NCBI GenBank assembly: GCA_021772245.1
Contig: JAJFMH010000076.1
Location: 1-39,860 of the forward strand
Direction of reading: 5' to 3'
DNA: 39,860 nt
DNA from: Chlamydiota bacterium
GTDB taxonomy: Bacteria; Chlamydiota; Chlamydiia; Chlamydiales; Simkaniaceae
Shown: positions 25,598-33,450 of the stretch, piece by piece
Layout of the letters: the number at the start of each line of letters is the position of its first letter
How positions within the stretch are numbered: position 1 is the stretch's first letter
The notes under the pieces: model-generated
The model's input: only the letters and a program-made list of their open reading frames with translations
Databases searched by the model: none
Told to the model about the DNA's origin: nothing
Position numbers and translations under genes: made by a program

Positions 25598-27190
25598 TTA
25601 CTCTTCTAAACTTTGAAGCCTTTTTTTTCGACATTTGAAGTCGAACAGTTCTATATTATTTCTTTCAGTTTGGAAGCTCGCAAATAAATTTTTATCCATC
25701 AGGTTCACACAATTTACAGGAATTTTATTTACTTCAGATCCCGTGTATTTACAATAAACCGTGTTATCTGAACTCAAAAGGAATCGGTTTGTTTCTCTAA
25801 AATTGTAACTATATATTCCAGCCACATTGGCTTTTAAAAGTAATTGGAAAGTCTCTTTGCGTATAACATCTACAGATAAGTCATTTAACAACTGAATTGT
25901 TTCACTAGAGATATAACAATGATCACAACACGAAAGACTTTCGTAGTTCATTTCAAGAGTATGTCGATCCCATGACCTAAGTGTTATTTTTCCAGATTGA
26001 TGAGTGAATGCTACAACAAGCTGGTTCGCATCAACACTGACATGATACTCAGGGTTATCATAATCATATCTTGTCTGCACTCGAGTATCCTGATCGTTGC
26101 ATAAGATTTCATAGTCAAAATTTTTCGGGGCGAAAGCTATCACTTTTCCATCTGAGAAAACACATACAATTTTTTCGGAGCAGACACAGACAAACTCAAT
26201 TATAGTGTCAAATTGATGTATTATATTTTCTTCCAAATCTTTTTGAAAAACCTGAATGGAAGGTTCTCCATATCTATCACCCCTTGAATAGCTCACGATA
26301 TAATTTTCCATTGACATCACTTGATCAACGTAGGTAAGTGACGTCTCAGGCAACAAATGAATCATTTTTAGAGAACCTAGACTCCATATTGATACAGGGA
26401 GAACCTTATGCCATATAGGTGCACCACATACAAGAATATCACCGTTAATCATAAATTCACATTGGTGCCCTGGAACTTCAAAGGTGGAAGAGCAAAGTAT
26501 TTCTCCTGTTCCCTTTTCAATCTGTACTAGGCATCCTCCAGACTCAGCTACCGTGTTAAAGTCAGGTTTGTGAAAGATTAGAAATTCTCCATGAGACACA
26601 ACACTAGAGTCAATTTGGGATTCCCATAACAACTCTGGTGATCCTTTTTTAAAAACAACCAAGTAGCTAATGTTATATCTATTGTAATCATACAAGTGAA
26701 ATATGTCCAAATCTGGATCTGCAATCATCTTAGTGACTAAACTGCTTCGATCTCGTTTATATTCAGAAAAATCTAATTGATAAAGCTGAGTTCCGGTTCG
26801 AGGCTCATACACGATCGGACCGATTGGATCATCAATCACTACAAATTCATCAGAAATACTTATAATACTGTCTGATGTCTTAGGAAATGATTGTACCCTA
26901 TATTCCCCACTTTCTACACCCTTTAACATCTCATGATTTTGAACATATTGTAATCGAAAAGATACATTTGGCTCAGATGGAAACTCAGAAAAATCCTCTT
27001 GATTCAGTTTTCTCCAAAGTGGCTCATCATTTGAAATATTGTAAAGTCGCTTCGAAACGTGAGAACAAGCTATGAGATCTTTAACATTCAATCTGGCAAA
27101 AACATCCGTTAAAAGTTCATCAGGCAACAATTCAAGATAATTTTCATGTGTTGTTGCTTCATTTTCACTTTTCACACCTGAAACTGGCAT
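25598..27190 (-). CDS. F-box protein with C-terminal propeller-like region, candidate SCF-targeting effector
   Basis: 530 residues. Residues 18-62 are a well-conserved F-box: 'LELLPDELLTDVFARLNVKD' followed by 'LIACSHVSKRLYNIS' and 'EPLWRKL', the surface that binds Skp1 in eukaryotic SCF ubiquitin ligases. The remaining 460 residues are strand-rich with repeated hydrophobic-turn patterns ('GEFLIFHKPDF', 'GDILVCGAPIW', 'NQLVVAFTHQSGKITLRSWD', 'LFASFQTERNNIELFDF'), which I read as a divergent beta-propeller that would recruit a substrate. F-box proteins have no known role inside bacteria, so the protein very probably acts in the host. It has no Sec signal. Terminator-like hairpins flank the gene, so it may be its own transcription unit. 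Confidence 0.83.
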   Translation of the reverse strand: MPVSGVKSENEATTHENYLELLPDELLTDVFARLNVKDLIACSHVSKRLYNISNDEPLWRKLNQEDFSEFPSEPNVSFRLQYVQNHEMLKGVESGEYRVQSFPKTSDSIISISDEFVVIDDPIGPIVYEPRTGTQLYQLDFSEYKRDRSSLVTKMIADPDLDIFHLYDYNRYNISYLVVFKKGSPELLWESQIDSSVVSHGEFLIFHKPDFNTVAESGGCLVQIEKGTGEILCSSTFEVPGHQCEFMINGDILVCGAPIWHKVLPVSIWSLGSLKMIHLLPETSLTYVDQVMSMENYIVSYSRGDRYGEPSIQVFQKDLEENIIHQFDTIIEFVCVCSEKIVCVFSDGKVIAFAPKNFDYEILCNDQDTRVQTRYDYDNPEYHVSVDANQLVVAFTHQSGKITLRSWDRHTLEMNYESLSCCDHCYISSETIQLLNDLSVDVIRKETFQLLLKANVAGIYSYNFRETNRFLLSSDNTVYCKYTGSEVNKIPVNCVNLMDKNLFASFQTERNNIELFDFKCRKKRLQSLEE

Positions 27191-27205
27191 AAATCCACCC
27201 TATAC

Positions 27206-27242
27206 AAAAAATGCAAGTACAGTACTTTAAAGAAGCATTTTT
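27206..27242 (-). terminator. Terminator candidate between the duplicated-domain gene and the F-box gene
   Basis: On the minus strand AAAAATGC (27242-27235) pairs with GCATTTTT (27213-27206). An inner inverted repeat AAGTA-CTG-TACTT lies between them, and the right arm runs into T residues. It lies 22 bases after the stop of the upstream gene. Confidence 0.5.
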
Positions 27243-27263
27243 AAATAGTTTAAAGCTTCAGAA

Positions 27264-27803
27264 TTAGTCTTGATATTCTAAACTGGCATATGAAAGCCCA
27301 TCTTTAATAACTTCTCGATACGGAAGACGTGAACTAATACTATGATTCTGATCATATGTAATTAAGTAAAAGTTACGTGGAGGCAAAGTAATTTTTTTCA
27401 AGTCAAGGGTTTGCAGGACAAAACTTCCCGAAGATTCAAATAATAGTGCTAAGCTCGTTTGTTTCTGCAAAAATTCATCCGTGAAATTTTTCTTTTTTTC
27501 ATATATCTTTTCATTTGGGATTAGATCTATTTGTTCCCAAACTCCTCGAAGCATTTCTCGAGTAAGTGTTGATCTTTTTGCATATTTTCCACTAGCACCC
27601 ATTTCTTCTTCGTACAAAATAGGCTCTGAAAAACAATCATCATCGGATGAATATACGTATAATGCAAAAAAACGAAAAGGGATCCTGATTTCATCTGGAG
27701 ACTTTTCTTCGTCTAATGACATAATAAATTTGCCGCAACCTTCGAAAAGCACTCTCGAATTTGTACCCTCTGGTTTAAGAAAATTTAAAGATAAAGCAGC
27801 CAT
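27264..27803 (-). CDS. Hypothetical protein with an internally duplicated domain
   Basis: 179 residues, no recognised family. Residues about 18-74 and 120-172 are two copies of one module: each starts 'LLFE..G.F', continues with a conserved 'P.R.F.L..Y' core ('IPFRFFALYVY' versus 'LPPRNFYLITY'), and ends 'P..Y.E......Y'. A charged helical linker (about 76-115) joins them. It has no signal peptide or membrane segment. A GGAG site precedes ATG 27803. It is the first gene of the island in transcription order, with its own promoter candidate and a terminator before the F-box gene. The association with eukaryote-like genes suggests an effector or accessory role, which is inference. Confidence 0.7.
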   Translation of the reverse strand: MAALSLNFLKPEGTNSRVLFEGCGKFIMSLDEEKSPDEIRIPFRFFALYVYSSDDDCFSEPILYEEEMGASGKYAKRSTLTREMLRGVWEQIDLIPNEKIYEKKKNFTDEFLQKQTSLALLFESSGSFVLQTLDLKKITLPPRNFYLITYDQNHSISSRLPYREVIKDGLSYASLEYQD

Positions 27804-27832
27804 TTTTCTCCAAAGTTATTTTGTGTGTTCTA

Positions 27833-27861
27833 AATCTAGCTGATCGATAAATTCACTTAAA
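27833..27861 (-). promoter_or_regulatory. Promoter candidate for the duplicated-domain gene
   Basis: On the minus strand TTTAAG (27861-27856) and TAGATT (27838-27833), 17-base spacer, 30 bases before ATG 27803. It would start transcription into the island just after the hldE-like gene ends. Confidence 0.4.
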
Positions 27862-27893
27862 TAGTTTTTTAGGACTGTACGAAAAAATTTCTG

Positions 27894-29216
27894 TTAGGAT
27901 TCAACGTTTTGATACTTAGATGTAACGAGCAACTTTTGCAATGAGATGAGTTTGTTATTTCGAAAAGCACAACTCTTCTCAGCCTTTAACATCGATGACA
28001 GGGATTCATTGGATTGTGAGGAGGTTACAATAAAATCAACTAACGAAAAGGAAGAAATCATCGAGACAAAAGAATCATCAACTTTTCCTTCTATATGCAA
28101 AAGAATCATATTGTGATCTCCTTTCAAATTTTCTAAAGAGCGATAAAAACAACTGTTAAGTACAACTCCCGACGCAACACTTAGTATTGAGAAATTTTTT
28201 CCGTTTAATGCCTGTTTCAAAAGAGGCAAGTGATCATCATCAAAAACTTTTGATTCTTTTATAAGTAACTCAGATGCAATCTCAGATAGTGTAATAGCAG
28301 CGCATCCAAGCCTTTCAATAGCAAGTCCTGCTGCAATATTTGCAAGCTCCACTCCAAAATTAAGGGGCAGCTTATTCCCCAAACACATAGTAAGAATCGC
28401 AAGAACTGTATCACCAGCTCCTGTTACATCAATTACATCTTTATGATGCACTGCAAAATCAGATCTCTTTTTGTGTTCAAAAAGAGAAATTCCATCTGCT
28501 GATCGAGTAATGACTAAATTTTGAGCGTTTGAAACAGCAAGCAATCTTTTTGCAACCTCATTAAGACATGAACCAACACTCATATTTGCAGCTAAAAGAG
28601 CTTCTTTCAGGTTAGGAGTTATGAGCGTGGCATTTTTGTAATAAGTAAAATCTTCTTGCTTTGGATCCACAAGAGTTGGAATGCCATGTTTGTTAGCGCT
28701 TGAGATGATATATTCCAGTAATGATTTTGTAAGTAATCCTTTTTTGTAATCAGAAATTGCAATCACATCAATACTCGGTATTACTTGATCAAAGTAACCT
28801 TTGAGTATTGATTCAGTACTCTCATCAATAATACATACCTCTTCTTCATCAATGCGTAAAACCTGCTGAGAAGATGCTATCATTCGATTTTTTACTGGGG
28901 TCGGAACATTGTCTACTGTAAAAATCCCATCTGTAATTATTCCCTCTTTGTTGAATTCTTTGAGAAGAGTTTTTCCTGAGGGATCATTACCAACAGTTCC
29001 CATTGCGTAACACGTACATCCAAGAGCTTTCAGGTTAAGTAATACATTTCCTGAGCCACCAAGCTTTTGATCGCGAGATTTCACATGAAAGACCGGAACT
29101 GGGGCTTCTGGAGAAATTCGAGATACATCACCATGTATATATACATCGAGCATCAAGTCACCTATAACAAGAACGTTAACCGGCTTTATTTTTCCAAACA
29201 AAGAAGATTTTACCAC
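27894..29216 (-). CDS. hldE: HldE-like heptose-7-phosphate kinase with degenerate nucleotidyltransferase domain
   Basis: 440 residues. Residues about 1-325 form a PfkB-type kinase with the HldE signature: 'VIGDLMLDVYIHGDVSRISP', 'EAPVPVF', 'KLGGSGNVLLNLKALG', 'ISDYKKGLL' and the catalytic 'DVTGAGDT'. It should phosphorylate heptose-7-phosphate to the 1,7-bisphosphate for LPS core synthesis. In bifunctional HldE the C-terminal part is a nucleotidyltransferase with 'NGCFDILHAGH'. Here the aligned stretch reads 'ASGVVLNSCFYRSLENLKG', so the HxGH active site is missing, although the following 'MILLHIEG' strand still looks related. The kinase is probably active and the transferase inactive. It overlaps hldD by 7 bases. 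Confidence 0.88.
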   Translation of the reverse strand: MVKSSLFGKIKPVNVLVIGDLMLDVYIHGDVSRISPEAPVPVFHVKSRDQKLGGSGNVLLNLKALGCTCYAMGTVGNDPSGKTLLKEFNKEGIITDGIFTVDNVPTPVKNRMIASSQQVLRIDEEEVCIIDESTESILKGYFDQVIPSIDVIAISDYKKGLLTKSLLEYIISSANKHGIPTLVDPKQEDFTYYKNATLITPNLKEALLAANMSVGSCLNEVAKRLLAVSNAQNLVITRSADGISLFEHKKRSDFAVHHKDVIDVTGAGDTVLAILTMCLGNKLPLNFGVELANIAAGLAIERLGCAAITLSEIASELLIKESKVFDDDHLPLLKQALNGKNFSILSVASGVVLNSCFYRSLENLKGDHNMILLHIEGKVDDSFVSMISSFSLVDFIVTSSQSNESLSSMLKAEKSCAFRNNKLISLQKLLVTSKYQNVES

Positions 29217-30211
29217 TTTTTATCCTTTAGGTAGTAATTTTGAACAGTATCTGTGACAGCGTCTTTAAGAGAGTGAATTTTAGGTATTTCTAAGCCATTT
29301 TTCTTAAGCATTTTATGATACTTGGATAGATCTGCCTGCGTATGATTTTGATAATTTTTCTCTAAATCTTTAGGCATTGGAACATATTCAATATTTTCTT
29401 TTTTTCCATTTGCTGCAAAGGTTGCTTTAGCAAGCTCATTCCAGGTATGCGCTTTTCCGCTCCCAACATTGAAAATACCATGTAGATCATTTTCTAAAAA
29501 TGAACATGTTATTGCAACTGCGTCTTTAACATAGAAAAAGTCTCTTTCTTGGTCACCATCTTTATATCTCTTATCATTGGATTTAAAGAGCCTAACTAAT
29601 CCATCTTTTTGAATAGCGTTTGTCATATGATAAACCATTGAGGCCATACGCCCTTTGTGGTTTTCATTTGGTCCAAAGATATTAAAATACTTTAACCCAA
29701 CTACTTGATCTAAGACATTTTGTCTAAGAAGCCATAGATCAAACATGTGCTTCGAAAAGCCATAAATATTGAGTGGCGTATAGGAATCTAATAACTCGTG
29801 TTCATCTGAAAAACCAAGAGAGCCATCTCCATATGTTGCGGCAGATGATGCGTAGATAAAACGAATCTTATTTTTGAGAGCATATTCTGCAAGCTCAACA
29901 GAGTAGCGATAATTTGTATCCATAAAGTAGTCACCATCTACTTCTGTAGTATCAGAGCAGGCTCCCAGATGAATAATAGCTTCTACTTCAGACTCTCTTC
30001 CTCCTAAAAAATCCATAAGTTCATGTTGAGAAATAAAATCTACAAATTTTTTATTAGTAAGATTTTTCCATCTAAGGTCCATACCGAAGTCATCAACAAG
30101 AAGTAAATTAGAAAACCCTTTCTCATTTAAATAAGAGACAACACCTGATCCAATAAATCCTGCAGCTCCTGTTATAATGATTAATTGATCGTCGTAGAGT
30201 TTATTTTCCAT
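29210..30211 (-). CDS. hldD: ADP-L-glycero-D-manno-heptose 6-epimerase
   Basis: 333 residues of the extended SDR family. The NADP-binding loop is 'ITGAAGFIGSGVVSYL', and the active site has 'SSAATYG' and the Tyr-Lys pair in 'IYGFSKHMFD'. HldD-specific sequence includes 'KYFNIFGPNENHKGRMASM' and 'GDQERDFFYVKDA'. It epimerises ADP-heptose for LPS inner core. It overlaps ispE by 11 bases upstream and the hldE-like gene by 7 bases downstream, so the three are surely cotranscribed. Chlamydiaceae LPS lacks heptose, so hldD together with an hldE-like gene marks a different chlamydial lineage. Confidence 0.93.
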   Translation of the reverse strand: MENKLYDDQLIIITGAAGFIGSGVVSYLNEKGFSNLLLVDDFGMDLRWKNLTNKKFVDFISQHELMDFLGGRESEVEAIIHLGACSDTTEVDGDYFMDTNYRYSVELAEYALKNKIRFIYASSAATYGDGSLGFSDEHELLDSYTPLNIYGFSKHMFDLWLLRQNVLDQVVGLKYFNIFGPNENHKGRMASMVYHMTNAIQKDGLVRLFKSNDKRYKDGDQERDFFYVKDAVAITCSFLENDLHGIFNVGSGKAHTWNELAKATFAANGKKENIEYVPMPKDLEKNYQNHTQADLSKYHKMLKKNGLEIPKIHSLKDAVTDTVQNYYLKDKKW

Positions 30212-31070
30212 GGACTACTTCCTTTTGTTCGTACCAACAGGTAGGGTTTCTGTATAATGGGTTTACTCTATAGAATTCCACACCTTCTAAATGCGGACAA
30301 GAAATATTCCCAAAACACATAAAGCAAGTGCCAGATCCTGTCATGCAAACCGATGAAAAACCTAGATCTTCAAGATTCTTTTTGATCTCTTGTAATTTTG
30401 GTAAAATCTTAAATGCGGCAGGCTCTAACTGATTTACAAATCCAGCGCTCTGATTTTGAATCTCATCTAACAATACATGATCATCTTCTCTAGTTGAATG
30501 GCTTGGAATGCATTTTTTAAAAACACCTCTTGTTGCGAGGCTCAAATTTTTAGGTTTTGCAATCCAAAATGAATTGATTTGAAAATTTGACAGATTTTCT
30601 ATAATTTCTCCAAAACCACTTGCAAAAGCTATACCTTCTGAGAAAAAAAAGGGGACATCTGCTCCTAGCTCTTCCCCCATTTTCATGAGTGCGGATATGC
30701 TAAAGGGATTGTCATTGATTTGATTTAAAGCAAAAAGAGTTGTAGCTGCGTTACTACTTCCTCCCCCGAGCCCTGATTGGATAGGAATATGTTTATGAAG
30801 AATGATTCTATATTTATTGTAATCTCTTGCACTGCATCGAAAACAGTCAAGTGCTCGAAGAACTAGATTAGTAGAATCATCAGGAATGTTTTGCTCTCCT
30901 ATTACCTCAAAGGAATCTTCCCTTGCGGTAGTTATCTCCAAGTAATCAAACAGGTCAACTGCTTGCATAAGAGATCGAATCTCATGCAAGCCATCATCTC
31001 TTTTTTTGATAACCTTAAAAAAAAGGTTCACTTTAGCAGGAGAGCAAAATACATTTAGGTTAAAAGTCAT
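30201..31070 (-). CDS. ispE: 4-diphosphocytidyl-2-C-methyl-D-erythritol kinase
   Basis: 289 residues, GHMP kinase family. The N-terminal 'SPAKVNLFFKVIKKRDDGLH' carries the conserved Lys, the ATP loop is 'IPIQSGLGGGSSNAATT', and 'LGADVPFFFSEGIAFASG' contains the catalytic Asp. The third motif is 'VCMTGSGTCFMCF'. The enzyme acts in the MEP route to isoprenoids. It starts 9 bases after rplI and overlaps hldD. The rplI-ispE neighbourhood matches chlamydial order. Confidence 0.95.
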   Translation of the reverse strand: MTFNLNVFCSPAKVNLFFKVIKKRDDGLHEIRSLMQAVDLFDYLEITTAREDSFEVIGEQNIPDDSTNLVLRALDCFRCSARDYNKYRIILHKHIPIQSGLGGGSSNAATTLFALNQINDNPFSISALMKMGEELGADVPFFFSEGIAFASGFGEIIENLSNFQINSFWIAKPKNLSLATRGVFKKCIPSHSTREDDHVLLDEIQNQSAGFVNQLEPAAFKILPKLQEIKKNLEDLGFSSVCMTGSGTCFMCFGNISCPHLEGVEFYRVNPLYRNPTCWYEQKEVVHGK

Positions 31071-31079
31071 TTAAGGAGC

Positions 31080-31619
31080 CTAAGCTTCTGAATCTTCTTG
31101 TCCTTCTTCGCTTTGTTCCTGAGCATTCTCATCTTCACTAACAACTTCCACTTTTTGAGGAATAAAACCACCTTCTGGTTTTATATGAAGTTGAACTCTT
31201 GCCGGAACATCTTCTTTTAGCTTCAGATGAATTGTATACTCTCCAACTCGCTTGATTGACTGCTTCAAAACAATGTTCTTTTTTGTAAGCTCGAATCCTG
31301 CATCTGTTAACAATGTAAGAATGTCTGCAACAGACACTGAACCATACATATGACCTTCATGATCTACTTTTACATCCACTGAAAAGACTTTGTCTTTCAA
31401 TACAGCAGAAAGCTTTTCAGCATCGCTTTTATCAACAAGAGCTTGCTTATTTCGCTCTTCTTGCAATCTTTCTCTCATTTTGATGGTATGCTTTCCAGCA
31501 ACAACCGCAAGAGACTTTGGGAAAAGATAATTTCTAGAAAAGCCTGGTTTTACTTTTACTAGATCACCCTTTCTACCGACATGCTCTACATCTTCTAATA
31601 ATAGTAGCTGATTATCCAT
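31080..31619 (-). CDS. rplI: 50S ribosomal protein L9 with acidic C-terminal tail
   Basis: 179 residues. The N-domain is diagnostic: 'LLLEDVEHVGRKGDLVKVKPG' followed by 'FSRNYLFPKSLAV', then the long connecting helix and the C-domain ('KDKVFSVDVKVDHEGHMYGS'). L9 is normally about 150 residues. Here about 25 extra residues rich in Glu, Asp and Gln end the chain. The downstream ispE gene follows after 9 bases. Confidence 0.97.
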   Translation of the reverse strand: MDNQLLLLEDVEHVGRKGDLVKVKPGFSRNYLFPKSLAVVAGKHTIKMRERLQEERNKQALVDKSDAEKLSAVLKDKVFSVDVKVDHEGHMYGSVSVADILTLLTDAGFELTKKNIVLKQSIKRVGEYTIHLKLKEDVPARVQLHIKPEGGFIPQKVEVVSEDENAQEQSEEGQEDSEA

Positions 31620-31650
31620 AAATTTTATTTCCTTTTACTTTGTATTTCTA

Positions 31651-31914
31651 TTAATCCTCTGCGACAAATGGAAGTAGTCCAATGTGTCTTGCTCTTTTGA
31701 TGGCAGTTGCTAAGAGCTTTTGGTGAAAATAAGAAACACCTGTAATTCTTCTTGGTAAAATTTTTCCACGCTCTGTTATAAATTGCACTAGCGTGTCGAT
31801 ATCTTTATAATCTATGTATTTAGTTCCAAGAGCTGTGAAAGGACATTTTTTCTTTTTCCTAAACCCAGGTTTTGGTCTAAATTTTCTTTCTTGACGATCT
31901 TCCATGTTAAACAC
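31651..31914 (-). CDS. rpsR: 30S ribosomal protein S18
   Basis: 87 residues, basic, with the S18 core '[20 protein letters not shown]', 'RRITGV' and '[16 protein letters not shown]'. ATG 31905 (MEDRQE) is an alternative start. It sits between rpsF and rplI as in many bacteria, with a 12-base gap to rpsF. Confidence 0.97.
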   Translation of the reverse strand: MFNMEDRQERKFRPKPGFRKKKKCPFTALGTKYIDYKDIDTLVQFITERGKILPRRITGVSYFHQKLLATAIKRARHIGLLPFVAED

Positions 31915-31926
31915 CTCTTTTAATTC

Positions 31927-32271
31927 TTAGTCTTCTTCTTTTAATGGCTTAAATTCAATTTTTTCCATCACTTCATTGGTTCTAAGTGTGAAAAATCGAA
32001 TTAAATCCTCATTGAGGTGATATTCTTTCCAGATTTCTTTTACCTCTAGTGGTGGCAGCGTGAAATATAGAAGGTAGTAGTAGCCTTGACGGAAGCCATT
32101 GATTTCATATGCTAATTTTTTTCTTCCCTGGTCGTGAATCTTTTTAATTTCACCACCACGATTTTCAATACCTGAAGTAATGCGCTCGAGGGCTTTACCT
32201 GTAGCATCTTCACTTAAGGAGGCATTGATGATATACATTCCTTCGAAAAGGTGCTGTTTTCCCTTTTCCAT
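31927..32271 (-). CDS. rpsF: 30S ribosomal protein S6
   Basis: A longer frame opens at 32316 inside pth, but ATG 32271 is preceded by AGGAG at a good distance, lies two bases after the pth stop, and gives the expected N-terminus. The 114-residue product has S6 features 'FEGMYIINASLS', 'IKKIHDQGRKKLAYEINGFR' and 'GYYYLLYF'. It binds S18, encoded next. Confidence 0.96.
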   Translation of the reverse strand: MEKGKQHLFEGMYIINASLSEDATGKALERITSGIENRGGEIKKIHDQGRKKLAYEINGFRQGYYYLLYFTLPPLEVKEIWKEYHLNEDLIRFFTLRTNEVMEKIEFKPLKEED

Positions 32272-32273
32272 AA

Positions 32274-32825
32274 TTATTCTCCTGAGTTTTTTTCTTGAAT
32301 CCACTGCACCACCCAATCTGCGCTTTTATTTGCGATCTCGGGTAACAGTTTTTTTTCTTCTTCTTTAAAATTTCCTAAAACGTGATCAGTAAGATCAAAG
32401 CAATCTCCTTCTCCAATTCCAATTTTTAGTCTTGGATACTCATTACTACCAAGGTGGTGTTCGATGTCTTTTAAACCATTGTGACCACCAGCCGATCCTT
32501 TCTCTCGATATCTAAGCTCTCCAAAAGGCAAGTAGATATCATCACATACAACTAAAACTTGCTTTGCTGTAAGCTTGAAAAACTGCATACATTTTTGTAC
32601 TGATTTTCCAGACAAATTCATATAAGTTACAGGCTTCAACAAATATACTTTCTTCCCAGACTTTGAGCCTTTCGCAAAAAAACCTTCCAAATCACTTTTT
32701 TTAGAAAAAGTAATTCCAAGCTTGTTTGCGAGCTCATCTAAAACAATAAAGCCCATGTTATGCCTGGTAGTTGTATATTTGGTTCCTGGATTTCCAAGAC
32801 CTACGATTAAAAGCGTATCTTCCAT
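32274..32825 (-). CDS. pth: Peptidyl-tRNA hydrolase
   Basis: 183 residues. The catalytic motif 'VGLGNPGTKYTTTRHNMGF' has Asn12 and His22. Also present are 'LLKPVTYMNLSGKSV', 'VVCDDIYLPFG' with the catalytic Asp, and 'KGSAGGHNGLKDIEHHLGS'. It releases tRNA from prematurely dissociated peptidyl-tRNA. Placed between rplY (5-base gap) and rpsF, the order found in chlamydiae. Confidence 0.97.
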   Translation of the reverse strand: MEDTLLIVGLGNPGTKYTTTRHNMGFIVLDELANKLGITFSKKSDLEGFFAKGSKSGKKVYLLKPVTYMNLSGKSVQKCMQFFKLTAKQVLVVCDDIYLPFGELRYREKGSAGGHNGLKDIEHHLGSNEYPRLKIGIGEGDCFDLTDHVLGNFKEEEKKLLPEIANKSADWVVQWIQEKNSGE

Positions 32826-32830
32826 GCTGC

Positions 32831-33388
32831 TTATCGCCTTGCGATAACTCCTACAACCTCTTTTTCACTTACAAGAGATTTCACATTGCTATCCATTGCA
32901 ATATCTCTTACACGAATAGATTGACCAAGTTTTAGTTTTGATACATTAATACCAAAACTTGTAGGCATATTTTTCGGTAGACAACTCACCTTTATATGGC
33001 GAATGACTTCTCTTAAAAAACCACCAAGTTTAATCCCTTCACAATCAGCAACTCCTTTGTACACAACAGGAACCTTTACACTGATTGGTTTCTTATCATC
33101 AAGTGGCATAAAATCAATATGCTCTACTTGATACGTTGTGCGATGGTACTGAATATCTTTTACAAGCGCCTTTCTAGAAGTCTTACCTTCCGTCAGTTCA
33201 AACACCGTTGTAGGCAAAAAGCCTTTCTCTAGTCTTCTGATAACTGCAGCAAATTCTTTGCCATCGATTGTAATAAGCTCACCTTTTCCATTATCTTGGT
33301 AGATAACTGCAGGGATATCTTTTTCCCTTCTTATTTTGGTAAGTTCGCTTTTTTTCTCACCTAAACGTTTAGAAATAGAAAGTTTCAT
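32831..33388 (-). CDS. rplY: 50S ribosomal protein L25, general stress (CTC) type
   Basis: 185 residues, the two-domain TL5/CTC form of L25. The N-domain binds 5S rRNA ('IPAVIYQDNG' and 'ALVKDIQYHRTTYQVEHIDF'), and the C-domain is beta-rich ('KVPVVYKGVADCEGIKLGGF'). It is separated from prs by 62 bases, with an AAGAAAAG stretch upstream. The pairing with pth matches chlamydial order. Confidence 0.95.
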   Translation of the reverse strand: MKLSISKRLGEKKSELTKIRREKDIPAVIYQDNGKGELITIDGKEFAAVIRRLEKGFLPTTVFELTEGKTSRKALVKDIQYHRTTYQVEHIDFMPLDDKKPISVKVPVVYKGVADCEGIKLGGFLREVIRHIKVSCLPKNMPTSFGINVSKLKLGQSIRVRDIAMDSNVKSLVSEKEVVGVIARR

Positions 33389-33450
33389 CTTTTCTTACCC
33401 TTTTTATTTAACAAAATATATTTTCCAAAAGTAGCGGTTGAAACCGCAAA

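Noticed and set aside
19645-27803. Prophage or insertion-sequence origin for the island
   Set aside because: No integrase, transposase, phage structural gene or terminal repeats found; a transfer origin remains possible but is not shown.
27481-27843. A 120-codon plus-strand frame
   Set aside because: It is antisense to the duplicated-domain gene, which has a ribosome site and clear internal repeat; the antisense product is low-complexity.
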